NCBI RefSeq assembly: GCF_005771675.1
Contig: NZ_VAJM01000001.1
Span: forward strand, 434,001-498,000
Direction of reading: 5' to 3'
From: Hymenobacter jeollabukensis
Lineage (GTDB): Bacteria; Bacteroidota; Bacteroidia; Cytophagales; Hymenobacteraceae
DNA: 64,000 bases
Each line of letters begins with the position of its first letter. Position 1 is the first letter of the stretch. Below, piece by piece: positions 44,428 to 55,115 of this stretch. A model generated the notes under the pieces. That model had not been told where the DNA came from and did no database searches. It saw only the letters and a list, made by a program, of their open reading frames with translations. The position numbers and the translations under genes are program-made.

Positions 44428-46134
44428 ATGAAAGCGTATTTCCAGCAGTTTCAGCAGCTGGCCGCCGCCGGCCGCTACGAGGATTTGGCCCGGCGGCCCC
44501 TGCCCAAGCCGGAGCTGTTCAACTGGACCGCCGACATCTTCGAGGGCCTGCACACGACCGCGCACCCCGATAAGGAGGCGCTACGCCTGGTTGGCGACGA
44601 AGCGGAGCCGGTGGAAAGCTACCGCTACGCCGAGTTGAGCGCCCACGCCAACCGCCTGCTGGGCTACTGGCGCGCCCGCGGCGTGCAGCCCGGGCAGGCC
44701 GTGCTGCTGATGGTGCCCGTGGTGGCCGAGCTGTGGTTTACCTACCTGGCCGGCATCAAGGGCGGGCAGGTGCTCATTCCCACCGCCACCATCATGACGG
44801 TAGCCGACCTGCAGTACCGCTTCGGCCGCCTGCTGCCCGCCGTGGTCATTGCCGACGCCGACAACGCCGCCAAAATCGACCAGGCCGAAGCGGCGCTGGG
44901 CGCCCAGATTCCGCTGAAAATGCTGGTGGGCCCGGCCGAACGCCCGGGCTGGGTCCGCTTCGACGAAACCCGGCCGTACCCGGATACCGCCACCGCCGCC
45001 CCCACCCGCGCCGACGACCCGCTGTTTCTCTTCTTCACCTCGGGCACCACGGGCCTGCCCAAAGTCGTCACGCACACGCACTTCTCTTACCCCGTCGGGC
45101 ACCTGAGCACGGCCGCGTGGATTGGCGTTGGGCCCGACGATTTGCACTGCAACATCTCGCAGGCGGGCTGGGCCAAGTTTGCCTGGAGCAGCTTTTTTGC
45201 TCCGCTGAGCGTGGGCGCCACGCTGCTGGTGTATCGGCAAGCCGGCAAATTCGCGGCCCCGCCCCTGCTGCGGGCCTTAGCGCGCGAGGGCGCCACCACC
45301 TTCTGCGCCCCGCCCACCGTGCTGCGCCTGCTCATTCTGGAAGACCTTACCGCCTACCAGTTCCGATTCCGCGAGTGCGTCAGCGCCGGCGAGCCGCTCA
45401 ACCCCGAGGTCATCGAGGCCTGGCAGCGCGGCACCGGCCGGCTGATCCGCGACGGGTACGGGCAGACGGAAAGCACCGCCATGGTCTACAACCTGCCCGG
45501 CAGCGCGGTGCGCTTCGGCTCCATGGGCCGCTCGTCGTTTATGTACGACATCGTCATTGCCGACGACGAAGGCCGCGAGCTGCCTGCGCTGGAGGAAGGC
45601 CACATCACGGTGCGCATGACCACGGGCCGCCCCAACGGCATCTTCAAGGAATACTTCGGCGAGCCGGAACGCGCCGCCACCGTGTTCCGCCACGGCCTCT
45701 ACTACACCGGCGACAAAGCCTACCGCGACGCCGACGGCTACGTCTGGTTCGTGGGCCGCGACGACGACGTCATTAAATCCTCCGACTACCGCGTGGGCCC
45801 CTTCGAAGTAGAAAGCGCGCTGATTGACCACCCGGCCGTGGTGGAAGCCGCCGTGGTCGGTTCGCCGCACCCCATCAAGGGCCACGAAATCAAGGCCTTC
45901 ATCATCCTGCACCCCGACACGCCGGCTTCCGAGGCGCTGGCCACCGAGCTGTTTGCCTTTTCCCGACAGCAGTTGGCCCCCTACAAGATGCCGCGCATCC
46001 TGGAGTTTGTCGCCGAGCTACCCAAGACCATCAGCGGCAAAATTCGGCGGGTGGAACTGCGGGCGCAGGAAGAGCAGCACCGCCGCCACGGCAGTTCCGA
46101 ACCGCGGCAGGAGTATTTCTATGCGTCTAGCTGA
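44428..46134 (+). CDS. Acyl-CoA synthetase, medium-chain/acetyl type (AMP-forming)
   Basis: The 568-residue enzyme of the ANL superfamily activates a carboxylic acid with ATP and CoA. The P-loop-like FFTSGTTGLPKVVTHTHFSYP, the adenine motif DGYGQTEST, the hinge region YVWFVGRDDDVIKSSDYRVGPFEVE, and the catalytic lysine segment LPKTISGKIRRVELR are all intact. It is most like the medium-chain/methacrylyl (MACS) group: AGWAKFAWSSFFAPLSVGA. The start at 44428 is the first conserved methionine; the frame is open further upstream through the preceding gene. A TACTTTG box lies 7 nt before the ATG. Confidence 0.9.
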   Translation: MKAYFQQFQQLAAAGRYEDLARRPLPKPELFNWTADIFEGLHTTAHPDKEALRLVGDEAEPVESYRYAELSAHANRLLGYWRARGVQPGQAVLLMVPVVAELWFTYLAGIKGGQVLIPTATIMTVADLQYRFGRLLPAVVIADADNAAKIDQAEAALGAQIPLKMLVGPAERPGWVRFDETRPYPDTATAAPTRADDPLFLFFTSGTTGLPKVVTHTHFSYPVGHLSTAAWIGVGPDDLHCNISQAGWAKFAWSSFFAPLSVGATLLVYRQAGKFAAPPLLRALAREGATTFCAPPTVLRLLILEDLTAYQFRFRECVSAGEPLNPEVIEAWQRGTGRLIRDGYGQTESTAMVYNLPGSAVRFGSMGRSSFMYDIVIADDEGRELPALEEGHITVRMTTGRPNGIFKEYFGEPERAATVFRHGLYYTGDKAYRDADGYVWFVGRDDDVIKSSDYRVGPFEVESALIDHPAVVEAAVVGSPHPIKGHEIKAFIILHPDTPASEALATELFAFSRQQLAPYKMPRILEFVAELPKTISGKIRRVELRAQEEQHRRHGSSEPRQEYFYASS

Positions 46135-46242
46135 ATACTGCGGGCTTTGGCAGAGCGGGTGACGCTGTCAATTTGATGTACTGACATGCTTTTTGGCAGA
46201 CCGCAAACCGACGTAACTATTTGTTTATCAGTAATAAAAAAA

Positions 46243-46261
46243 GGGCAGCTAACAGCCGCCC
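46243..46261. terminator. Bidirectional terminator between the acyl-CoA synthetase and CHRD genes
   Basis: GGGCAGC/GCCGCCC arms with a five-base loop, an A7 run before and CTTTT after; it sits between convergent genes. Confidence 0.65.
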
Positions 46262-46289
46262 TCTTTTCCACAACCAAAACACCTAAAAA

Positions 46290-48164
46290 CTATTCTTTCG
46301 CAAATTTAGTGACAATCTTCGTGCCAGAACTATTTATGGTGACAAAATATATTCCGGCCTTCAAGTCACTAACCCCAAGAGTCGGATTATTGGCTCCGGG
46401 TTGCATCCGCACGGTCTGCGAAAGAACTTGGCGGCCTAACACATCGGTCACCTGAATAGTGCCCGGCGCGGCCACTCGGCTTTCAAAAGTTAGCTGCACC
46501 TGCTCCTGCACCGGATTGGGGAAGGCCGCAAACGACTCGGCCACCAGGGCGGCGGGCTGGGTGGCCAGCACCCGGCTCAGGTTGCGGGCCCCGCGGAATA
46601 CCTGCCCGCGAATCTCCCCGCCGGGGTTGGCAGCCGTGTGGATGTTCACGTACATGCTGTCCTTGCGGAACTGCTGGGAGCGGCGCAGGTTGAAGGGCTG
46701 TGCGGCCCCGCTGGTCCAGAAACCGTTGGCTTCGAAGGGGTTGGTGGTATTATTGAAGAAGGGCGGCAGATTGAATACTACCGGCCCGGCCTGCCGGAAC
46801 AACCCGGTGTGGAAGTGGGCGTTGGTGGCCGGGCCGCTCAGACCGCCCCACACCAAGGCAAAGTGTGCGTTGGTCTGGTCGCGGTCGATGGACACGAAGC
46901 CGGCACCGTAGCCGCTGCTGCTCACGGGCGTGGGCGCTTCCTGCTGGCCGTTCAGGGCGAAGGTGTAGCCCTCGCGCGCCAGGCGGTAAATCTGCCCGCG
47001 GATTTCACCGTTGGGGTTGGCGGCCGTGGTAAACACCACGTTGGCGCCGCCGCTCAGAAACAGGTTGATAGCCGCCGCGCTCAGGCCGGTCAGCGTCAGG
47101 CCGAAGCTGTTGGCCGTGCCGGCCGGAATGGCGACGTTCAGCAACCGATTGGCCGTGGTATTGGCGGTGCCTGCTTCGGTGGCAAACAGCTGAATGCTGG
47201 TGGGCGCGCCGCTCAGCCCGGTGTGCGAAATAGCTATTCGGAGCGTATCCAGCGTGGTATTTAAGCGCAACACGGCCACGCCGTGGCCGCTGGTCGTGAC
47301 GGCCGGCACCATCTGCGAGCCGTCGAGGCGGGCGTCGTGGGCCAGCGAACGAGCGGTGAGTAGCACCTGGCCGCGAATTTCGCCGCCAGGGTTATTAGCC
47401 GTGTGCACGTTGAAATAAATCTGTCCGGCGGCCAAAGCCGTGAGGAAGGCCGCCGTGGGCGTGATTTCGCCCTCGATGACGTTGCCAGTGCGGAAGGATT
47501 CCGTCCCCACGATGACCGGACCGCTAACCCCGATAGCGCCCGTGTGAAAGTGGCTGTTGGTGATGGCACTGCTCAGTCCCGAAACCACCACTTTAAACTT
47601 GAGCTTGGTTTGGTCCTGGCTCAGGTTAAACGTTCCCAGGCCGGTGCCGCTGGTCGTGACGGCCGGCACTTCCTGGTCGCCGGTCAGCGCGGCGGCGTAC
47701 TCCCCATCGGTTTCCACCTCAATCTGCCCCCTGATTTCGCCACCGGGGTTGGCCGCCGTGTGCACGTTGATGTAATACTCGCCGCGCAGGTACTTGCTGA
47801 GCTTGGCCCGGTCGATGTCAGTACCGGTGAGGAAGCCCTGCATGCGGTTGCCCTGCACGAACTGCAGCAGGTTGGTCACCACCGGGCCGGCCACGCCCCG
47901 GGCCCCATCGTGCACGTGGGCCTGGGTGATGGGGCCGCTCAGGCCATTGAACGCGGCAGTGAGAAAGAGCGTGTCGCGGGTGGCGTTGAGCGTGAAGCTG
48001 GCCACGCCCCGGGCCGTAGTAGTGACGGCCGGCACTTCCTGAGCGCCGCTGAGCTGGGCGCCGAGCAGCAGGTGGGGGCGCAGGTGGTCGGCGCGGGCGG
48101 CCAGGCTCAGCAGCAGCGCGGCGGCCAGCCCGAACAGTCGTCCAAGCGTAGATGGTCGGTTCAT
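46290..48164 (-). CDS. Secreted four-CHRD-domain protein with T9SS type A sorting domain
   Basis: The 624-residue protein has a signal peptide to ARA (residue ~25). Four CHRD domains follow at about residues 35-150, 157-270, 278-395 and 402-530. Each ends in a variant of AANPGGEIRGQ. Domains 1, 2 and 4 keep HxH (83-85, 205-207, 450-452) and a later N(V/I)HT; domain 3 has lost both. The tail AFPNPVQEQVQLTFES...LKAGIYFVTINSSGTKIVTKFAKE is a type A sorting domain. CHRD domains occur in chordin and many bacterial surface proteins; their role is unknown, and metal binding by the histidines is inferred. Confidence 0.88.
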   Translation of the reverse strand: MNRPSTLGRLFGLAAALLLSLAARADHLRPHLLLGAQLSGAQEVPAVTTTARGVASFTLNATRDTLFLTAAFNGLSGPITQAHVHDGARGVAGPVVTNLLQFVQGNRMQGFLTGTDIDRAKLSKYLRGEYYINVHTAANPGGEIRGQIEVETDGEYAAALTGDQEVPAVTTSGTGLGTFNLSQDQTKLKFKVVVSGLSSAITNSHFHTGAIGVSGPVIVGTESFRTGNVIEGEITPTAAFLTALAAGQIYFNVHTANNPGGEIRGQVLLTARSLAHDARLDGSQMVPAVTTSGHGVAVLRLNTTLDTLRIAISHTGLSGAPTSIQLFATEAGTANTTANRLLNVAIPAGTANSFGLTLTGLSAAAINLFLSGGANVVFTTAANPNGEIRGQIYRLAREGYTFALNGQQEAPTPVSSSGYGAGFVSIDRDQTNAHFALVWGGLSGPATNAHFHTGLFRQAGPVVFNLPPFFNNTTNPFEANGFWTSGAAQPFNLRRSQQFRKDSMYVNIHTAANPGGEIRGQVFRGARNLSRVLATQPAALVAESFAAFPNPVQEQVQLTFESRVAAPGTIQVTDVLGRQVLSQTVRMQPGANNPTLGVSDLKAGIYFVTINSSGTKIVTKFAKE

Positions 48165-48309
48165 AAGGGAGGAGGTTTGGTTGAGGAGTGGGAAAAGGGT
48201 TTGGTTGTGGTAAGGCCGGGCAGCCCACTTTGCGCAGTGCCAGCCGGCCTTTATTAAGTGCTAGTCGTAAACTCGCAATCCGGCCGCGGATAGTTGCTTG
48301 GCAGCAACG

Positions 48310-48317
48310 TATTTTTG
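48310..48317 (+). promoter_or_regulatory. Candidate -7 element of the deaminase gene
   Basis: TATTTTTG matches TAnnTTTG, 24 nt before the ATG at 48342. Confidence 0.4.
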
Positions 48318-48341
48318 CCGGTTCGTTTCCCACTTTTTTCT

Positions 48342-48818
48342 ATGGACTCTCCCAACCCCGACTTCATGCGCGAGGCCATCCGCCTCTCCGTCGAGCAGAT
48401 GCAGGCCGGCCACGGCGGCCCCTTCGGCGCCGTCGTCGTCAAAGACGGCCGCATCATCGCCCGCGGCTACAACCAGGTCACCAGTACCAACGACCCGACC
48501 TGCCACGCCGAGGTCGACGCCATCCGCAAGGCCTGCCGCGAGCTGGGCACCTTCCAGCTCACCGACTGCGACCTGTACACCAGCTGCGAGCCGTGCCCCA
48601 TGTGCCTCGGGGCCATCTACTGGGCCCGCCCGCGCCGCGTGTTCTACGGCAACACCAAGCAGGACGCGGCCGCCATCGGCTTCGACGACCAGTTCATCTA
48701 CGACGAAATCGAGAAGCCCCTCGCCGAGCGCAGCATTCCCATGCAGCAGCTGCTGCGCGACGAAGCTCTGGAAGGGTTCGGCGCCTGGGAGCAGCAGGAA
48801 GGCAAGACGGAGTACTAA
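48342..48818 (+). CDS. Nucleoside/guanine deaminase (CDA fold)
   Basis: The 158-residue zinc enzyme has H55 and E57 in TCHAEVDAI, with C85 and C88 in SCEPCPMCLGAI as the other zinc ligands. The N-terminal MREAIRLSVEQMQAGHGGPFGAVVVKDG and the C-terminal FIYDEIEKPLAERSIPM resemble guanine deaminases of the GuaD type rather than tRNA adenosine deaminase TadA. It would convert guanine to xanthine. The start at 48342 is the first ATG of the conserved part. It converges on ffh across a palindromic repeat. Confidence 0.88.
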   Translation: MDSPNPDFMREAIRLSVEQMQAGHGGPFGAVVVKDGRIIARGYNQVTSTNDPTCHAEVDAIRKACRELGTFQLTDCDLYTSCEPCPMCLGAIYWARPRRVFYGNTKQDAAAIGFDDQFIYDEIEKPLAERSIPMQQLLRDEALEGFGAWEQQEGKTEY

Positions 48819-48842
48819 TCCGATAAGGCGGTTCACCCCGCT

Positions 48843-49022
48843 GTCATTGCGAGGACGAAGGACGAAGCAATCTTTCCTCTCGCGGCACAGACGGACCAAC
48901 TGACCGAAAACGGTACCGCCCGAAACTGATGCTACAGTTTCGGGCGGTGCCGTTTTCGGTCAGTAAGGATTGTGTCGGCGGTGCTACTGGAGGAAAGATT
49001 GCTTCGCGTTGCTCGCAATGAC
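48843..49022. repeat. Nested palindromic intergenic element, copy 2
   Basis: The ends are GTCATTGCGAG and CTCGCAATGAC. The inner arms ACCGCCCGAAAC (48915-48926) and GTTTCGGGCGGT (48937-48948) are identical to those of copy 1 at 3338-3514. The reverse complement of 48977-49001 matches 3358-3382 at 24 of 25 bases, so the two copies lie in opposite orientations. It sits between the convergent deaminase and ffh genes. Confidence 0.85.
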
Positions 49023-49044
49023 GGCCAGTGCTGCCGGCGCTGAA

Positions 49045-50385
49045 TTAGCGACGCATACCCATCATCTTGGCCATCTGGGCCATGCCGCCCTTGGTTTGGC
49101 TCATCTTGTTCATGGTGCGCATCATCTTGCGCATCTCGTCGAACTGCTTCATCAGGTTGTTGACCTGCTGAATGCCCTGGCCCGAGCCGGCGGCGAGGCG
49201 CTTGCGGCGCGAACCGTTGATGATGTCCGGATTGGCGCGCTCCTGCGGGGTCATGCTCTTGATGATGGCCTCAATCGGTTTGAAGGCGTCGTCGTCGATT
49301 TCCACGTCCTTCATGGCCTTGCCCATGCCCGGAATCATGCCGACGAGGTCCTTCAGGTTGCCCATCTTCTTGATCTGGTCCAGCTGCGAGAGGAAGTCGT
49401 CGAAGTTGAACTGGTTCTTGCGGATCTTGGCGTTGATGCGCTTGGCCTCGTCCTCATCGAACTGCTGCTGGGCGCGCTCGACCAGCGAAATCACGTCGCC
49501 CATGCCCAGGATGCGCTGAGCCATGCGGTCGGGGTAGAACAGGTCCAGCGCCTCCATCTTCTCGCCCGTCGAGATGAACTTGATGGGCTTTTCGACCACG
49601 GCCCGGATGCTCAGGGCCGCGCCGCCGCGCGAGTCGCCGTCGAGCTTGGTGAGCACCACGCCGTCGAAGTTGATGCGCTCATTGAAGGTCTTGGCGGTGT
49701 TCACCGCGTCCTGGCCGGTCATGGAGTCGACCACGAACAGGGTTTCCGAGGGGTTGATGGCCCGCTTTACCTGCTCGATTTCGGCCATCATCTGCTCGTC
49801 CACGGCCAGGCGGCCGGCGGTGTCGATGATGACGACCTTCTTGTTGTTTTTGCGGGCGTACTCAATGGCGTTCTGCGAAATCTGAACCGGGTTCTTGTTC
49901 TCGACTTCGGCGTACACCTCCACCCCGATCTGCTCGCCGAGCACCTTGAGCTGGTCGATAGCGGCGGGGCGGTACACGTCGCAGGCCACCAGCAGCACGG
50001 TGCGATTCTGCTTTTTGATGAAGGCGGCCAGCTTGCCGGCGAAGGTGGTTTTGCCCGAGCCCTGCAGGCCCGAGAGCAGCACCACGGCCGGGTCGCCCTT
50101 GATCTGGATGTCCTTCTTCTCGCCGCCCATCAGCTCGGTCAGCTCGTCGTAGACGATTTTGACCATCAGCTGACCCGGCGACACGGCCGTCAGGACTTCG
50201 CGGCCCATGGCCTCGTCCTTGATCTTGTCGGTGACTTCCTTGGCCACCTTGTAGTTCACGTCGGCGTCCACCAGCGCGCGGCGGATTTCCTTGACCGTCG
50301 AGGCGACGTTGATTTCGGTGATGCTGCCCTGGCCTTTGAGGGTTTTGAAGGCGCGGTCGAGCTTGGTAGATAAATTATCAAACAT
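49045..50385 (-). CDS. ffh: Signal recognition particle protein Ffh
   Basis: The 446-residue SRP54 GTPase delivers ribosomes making membrane proteins to the translocon. The N-domain begins MFDNLSTKLDRAFKTLKGQG. The G domain has a P-loop GLQGSGKTT (106-114), DTAGRLAVDE, TKLDGDSRGGAALSI and GEKMEALDLF. The methionine-rich M domain ends GGMAQMAKMMGMRR. The start at 50385 matches the family; the frame is open 33 codons upstream. The 4.5S RNA gene is not seen nearby. Confidence 0.97.
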   Translation of the reverse strand: MFDNLSTKLDRAFKTLKGQGSITEINVASTVKEIRRALVDADVNYKVAKEVTDKIKDEAMGREVLTAVSPGQLMVKIVYDELTELMGGEKKDIQIKGDPAVVLLSGLQGSGKTTFAGKLAAFIKKQNRTVLLVACDVYRPAAIDQLKVLGEQIGVEVYAEVENKNPVQISQNAIEYARKNNKKVVIIDTAGRLAVDEQMMAEIEQVKRAINPSETLFVVDSMTGQDAVNTAKTFNERINFDGVVLTKLDGDSRGGAALSIRAVVEKPIKFISTGEKMEALDLFYPDRMAQRILGMGDVISLVERAQQQFDEDEAKRINAKIRKNQFNFDDFLSQLDQIKKMGNLKDLVGMIPGMGKAMKDVEIDDDAFKPIEAIIKSMTPQERANPDIINGSRRKRLAAGSGQGIQQVNNLMKQFDEMRKMMRTMNKMSQTKGGMAQMAKMMGMRR

Positions 50386-50549
50386 GGGTCGGGAGTAGCA
50401 AAGAGCTGCTTCGGGCGAAAAAGTGCAGGCTGGGAGGCCGCGCCCCAAGCGCGGGGCCGGAGCACCAAGCACAAAAATAGCCACAAAACCATGAAAGCCG
50501 GTTCTGCGCTTTACTTTCGCCCTCCCATCACCCCAAAAACCGCCCCGCC

Positions 50550-51854
50550 GTGCCCGCGCCGCTTCGTTTGCTGGTCATCACCTACTACTGGCCGCCTTCG
50601 GGCGGGGCCGGGGTGCAGCGCTGCCTGAAGTGGGTGAAGCACCTGCCCGCCCTGGGCGTGGCGCCCACGGTCATCACCGTCGACCCGGCCCAAGCGGCGT
50701 ATCCGGTGCTCGATTACTCGCTGGAGGCCGACGTGCCGCCGGGCGTACGGGTGCTGCGCACGGGCACGCGGGAGCCGTTCGGGGCCTACCAGAAGCTGAC
50801 TAACCGGCCCATTCCGCACGGCGGCTTTGCCAACGAAGGCCGGCCCTCGATGGCGCAGCGGGTGGCGCGCTTCGTGCGCGGCAACGTGTTCTTGCCCGAC
50901 CCGCGCCGGGGCTGGAACAGCTTCGTGCTGAAGCAAGTAGCGGCCCTGATGGCCGCCGGGGAGCAGTTTGACGCGGTGCTTACCTCCTCGCCGCCGCATT
51001 CCACCCAGCTCATCGGCCTGGCCCTCAAGAAGCGCTACGGCTGGCGCTGGCTGGCCGACCTACGCGACCCGTGGACCGACATCTACTACACCCAGACGCT
51101 GATGCGCACCGCCGTGGCCCGCTGGCTGGATCAGCGCTACGAGCGGCAGGTGCTGGAAGCCGCCGACGTGGTCATCACCACCAGCCCCGACACCGGCCGG
51201 CTGCTGCAGGGCAAGGGCACCGGGCTGCACTCGGATAAGTTTGCGGTGCTGCCCAACGGCTACGACGAGGCCGATTTTCAGCACCCCTCGCTCCCACCCG
51301 CTGATGCGCTGCTGCTGACCTACGTGGGCACCATTACTGGGCAGTACCACGTCGGGCCGTTTCTGGAAGAGTTAGCGGCCTGCGCCGTCCGCCACCCGCA
51401 GGTGCCGCTGCGCCTGCGCTTCGTGGGGCGCGTGGCCAAGGAAGTGGCCCAGCAGCTGACCGAAGCGGGCCTCGTGGAGCGCACCGAGCTGGTGGAATTC
51501 GTGCCGCACGACGAGGCCGTGGGCTACATGCTGCGCAGCACTGCGCTGCTGCTCGGCATTCCCGACGTGCCGCACAACCGCGGCATTCTGCCCGGCAAGG
51601 TGTTCGAGTACCTGGCCGCCAACAAGCCCGTCCTCTGCATCGGCCCGGATGGCTCCGACGCGGCCCACATCCTGGACGAAACCAGCGCCGGGCAGAATTT
51701 CGACTACGAGGACCGGGCGGCCATGCGCGCCTACCTCGACCAGCTGGTAGCCAGCTGGCAGCAGAACCCGAATCAGGACTTGCCCGCCTTCAGCAGCGCC
51801 CGCTACTCCCGCCGCGGCCTGACCGAGCGGCTGGTGGAGCTGATTCGGAAGTAG
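50550..51854 (+). CDS. Glycosyltransferase family 4
   Basis: The 434-residue GT-B enzyme begins RLLVITYYWPPSGGAGVQRCLKWVKHL, with the glycine-rich acceptor site. The N-terminal domain has ADLRDPWTDIYY. The C-terminal nucleotide-sugar domain has AVLPNGYDEADF, LTYVGTITGQYH and ILPGKVFEYLAANKPVLCIGPDGSDAA. The start codon is GTG at 50550. It is the first gene of the glycan island and diverges from ffh. Its substrate is unknown. A near-consensus -7 box TACTTTCG lies at 50512-50519. Confidence 0.9.
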   Translation: MPAPLRLLVITYYWPPSGGAGVQRCLKWVKHLPALGVAPTVITVDPAQAAYPVLDYSLEADVPPGVRVLRTGTREPFGAYQKLTNRPIPHGGFANEGRPSMAQRVARFVRGNVFLPDPRRGWNSFVLKQVAALMAAGEQFDAVLTSSPPHSTQLIGLALKKRYGWRWLADLRDPWTDIYYTQTLMRTAVARWLDQRYERQVLEAADVVITTSPDTGRLLQGKGTGLHSDKFAVLPNGYDEADFQHPSLPPADALLLTYVGTITGQYHVGPFLEELAACAVRHPQVPLRLRFVGRVAKEVAQQLTEAGLVERTELVEFVPHDEAVGYMLRSTALLLGIPDVPHNRGILPGKVFEYLAANKPVLCIGPDGSDAAHILDETSAGQNFDYEDRAAMRAYLDQLVASWQQNPNQDLPAFSSARYSRRGLTERLVELIRK

Positions 51855-51859
51855 GCGAC

Positions 51860-51959
51860 TGTAGCGCGAATTTTCCGGTCGTGTAATCTTGAACGAAGCC
51901 GTTAAACGGCAATCGAACGGACGTCAGCAACGATACGCGAACTAAACGTTCGCGCTACA
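51860..51959. repeat. 100-bp palindromic element
   Basis: TGTAGCGCGAA (51860-51870) and TTCGCGCTACA (51949-51959) are perfect 11-bp inverted ends. The element is noncoding and lies between the convergent GT4 and FkbH-like genes. A single half-site GTAGCGCGAA also occurs at 34945-34954. Confidence 0.75.
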
Positions 51960-51977
51960 TCGACCGTTCGCTGCACG

Positions 51978-55043
<3,066 letters not shown>

Positions 55044-55069
55044 GCCGCGATTCGACAATCCACGAAAAA

Positions 55070-55094
55070 GCCCGGCTGCGACCAACAGCCGGGC
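55070..55094. terminator. Bidirectional terminator after pseB
   Basis: GCCCGGCTG (55070-55078) pairs perfectly with CAGCCGGGC (55086-55094). It is flanked by A5 and T7, between convergent genes. Confidence 0.9.
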
Positions 55095-55115
55095 TTTTTT
55101 TCGTAGCAGCAGTTA

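Noticed and set aside
48970-50373. A long open frame antisense to ffh
   Set aside because: It mirrors ffh codons and starts inside the palindromic repeat; no recognisable protein features.
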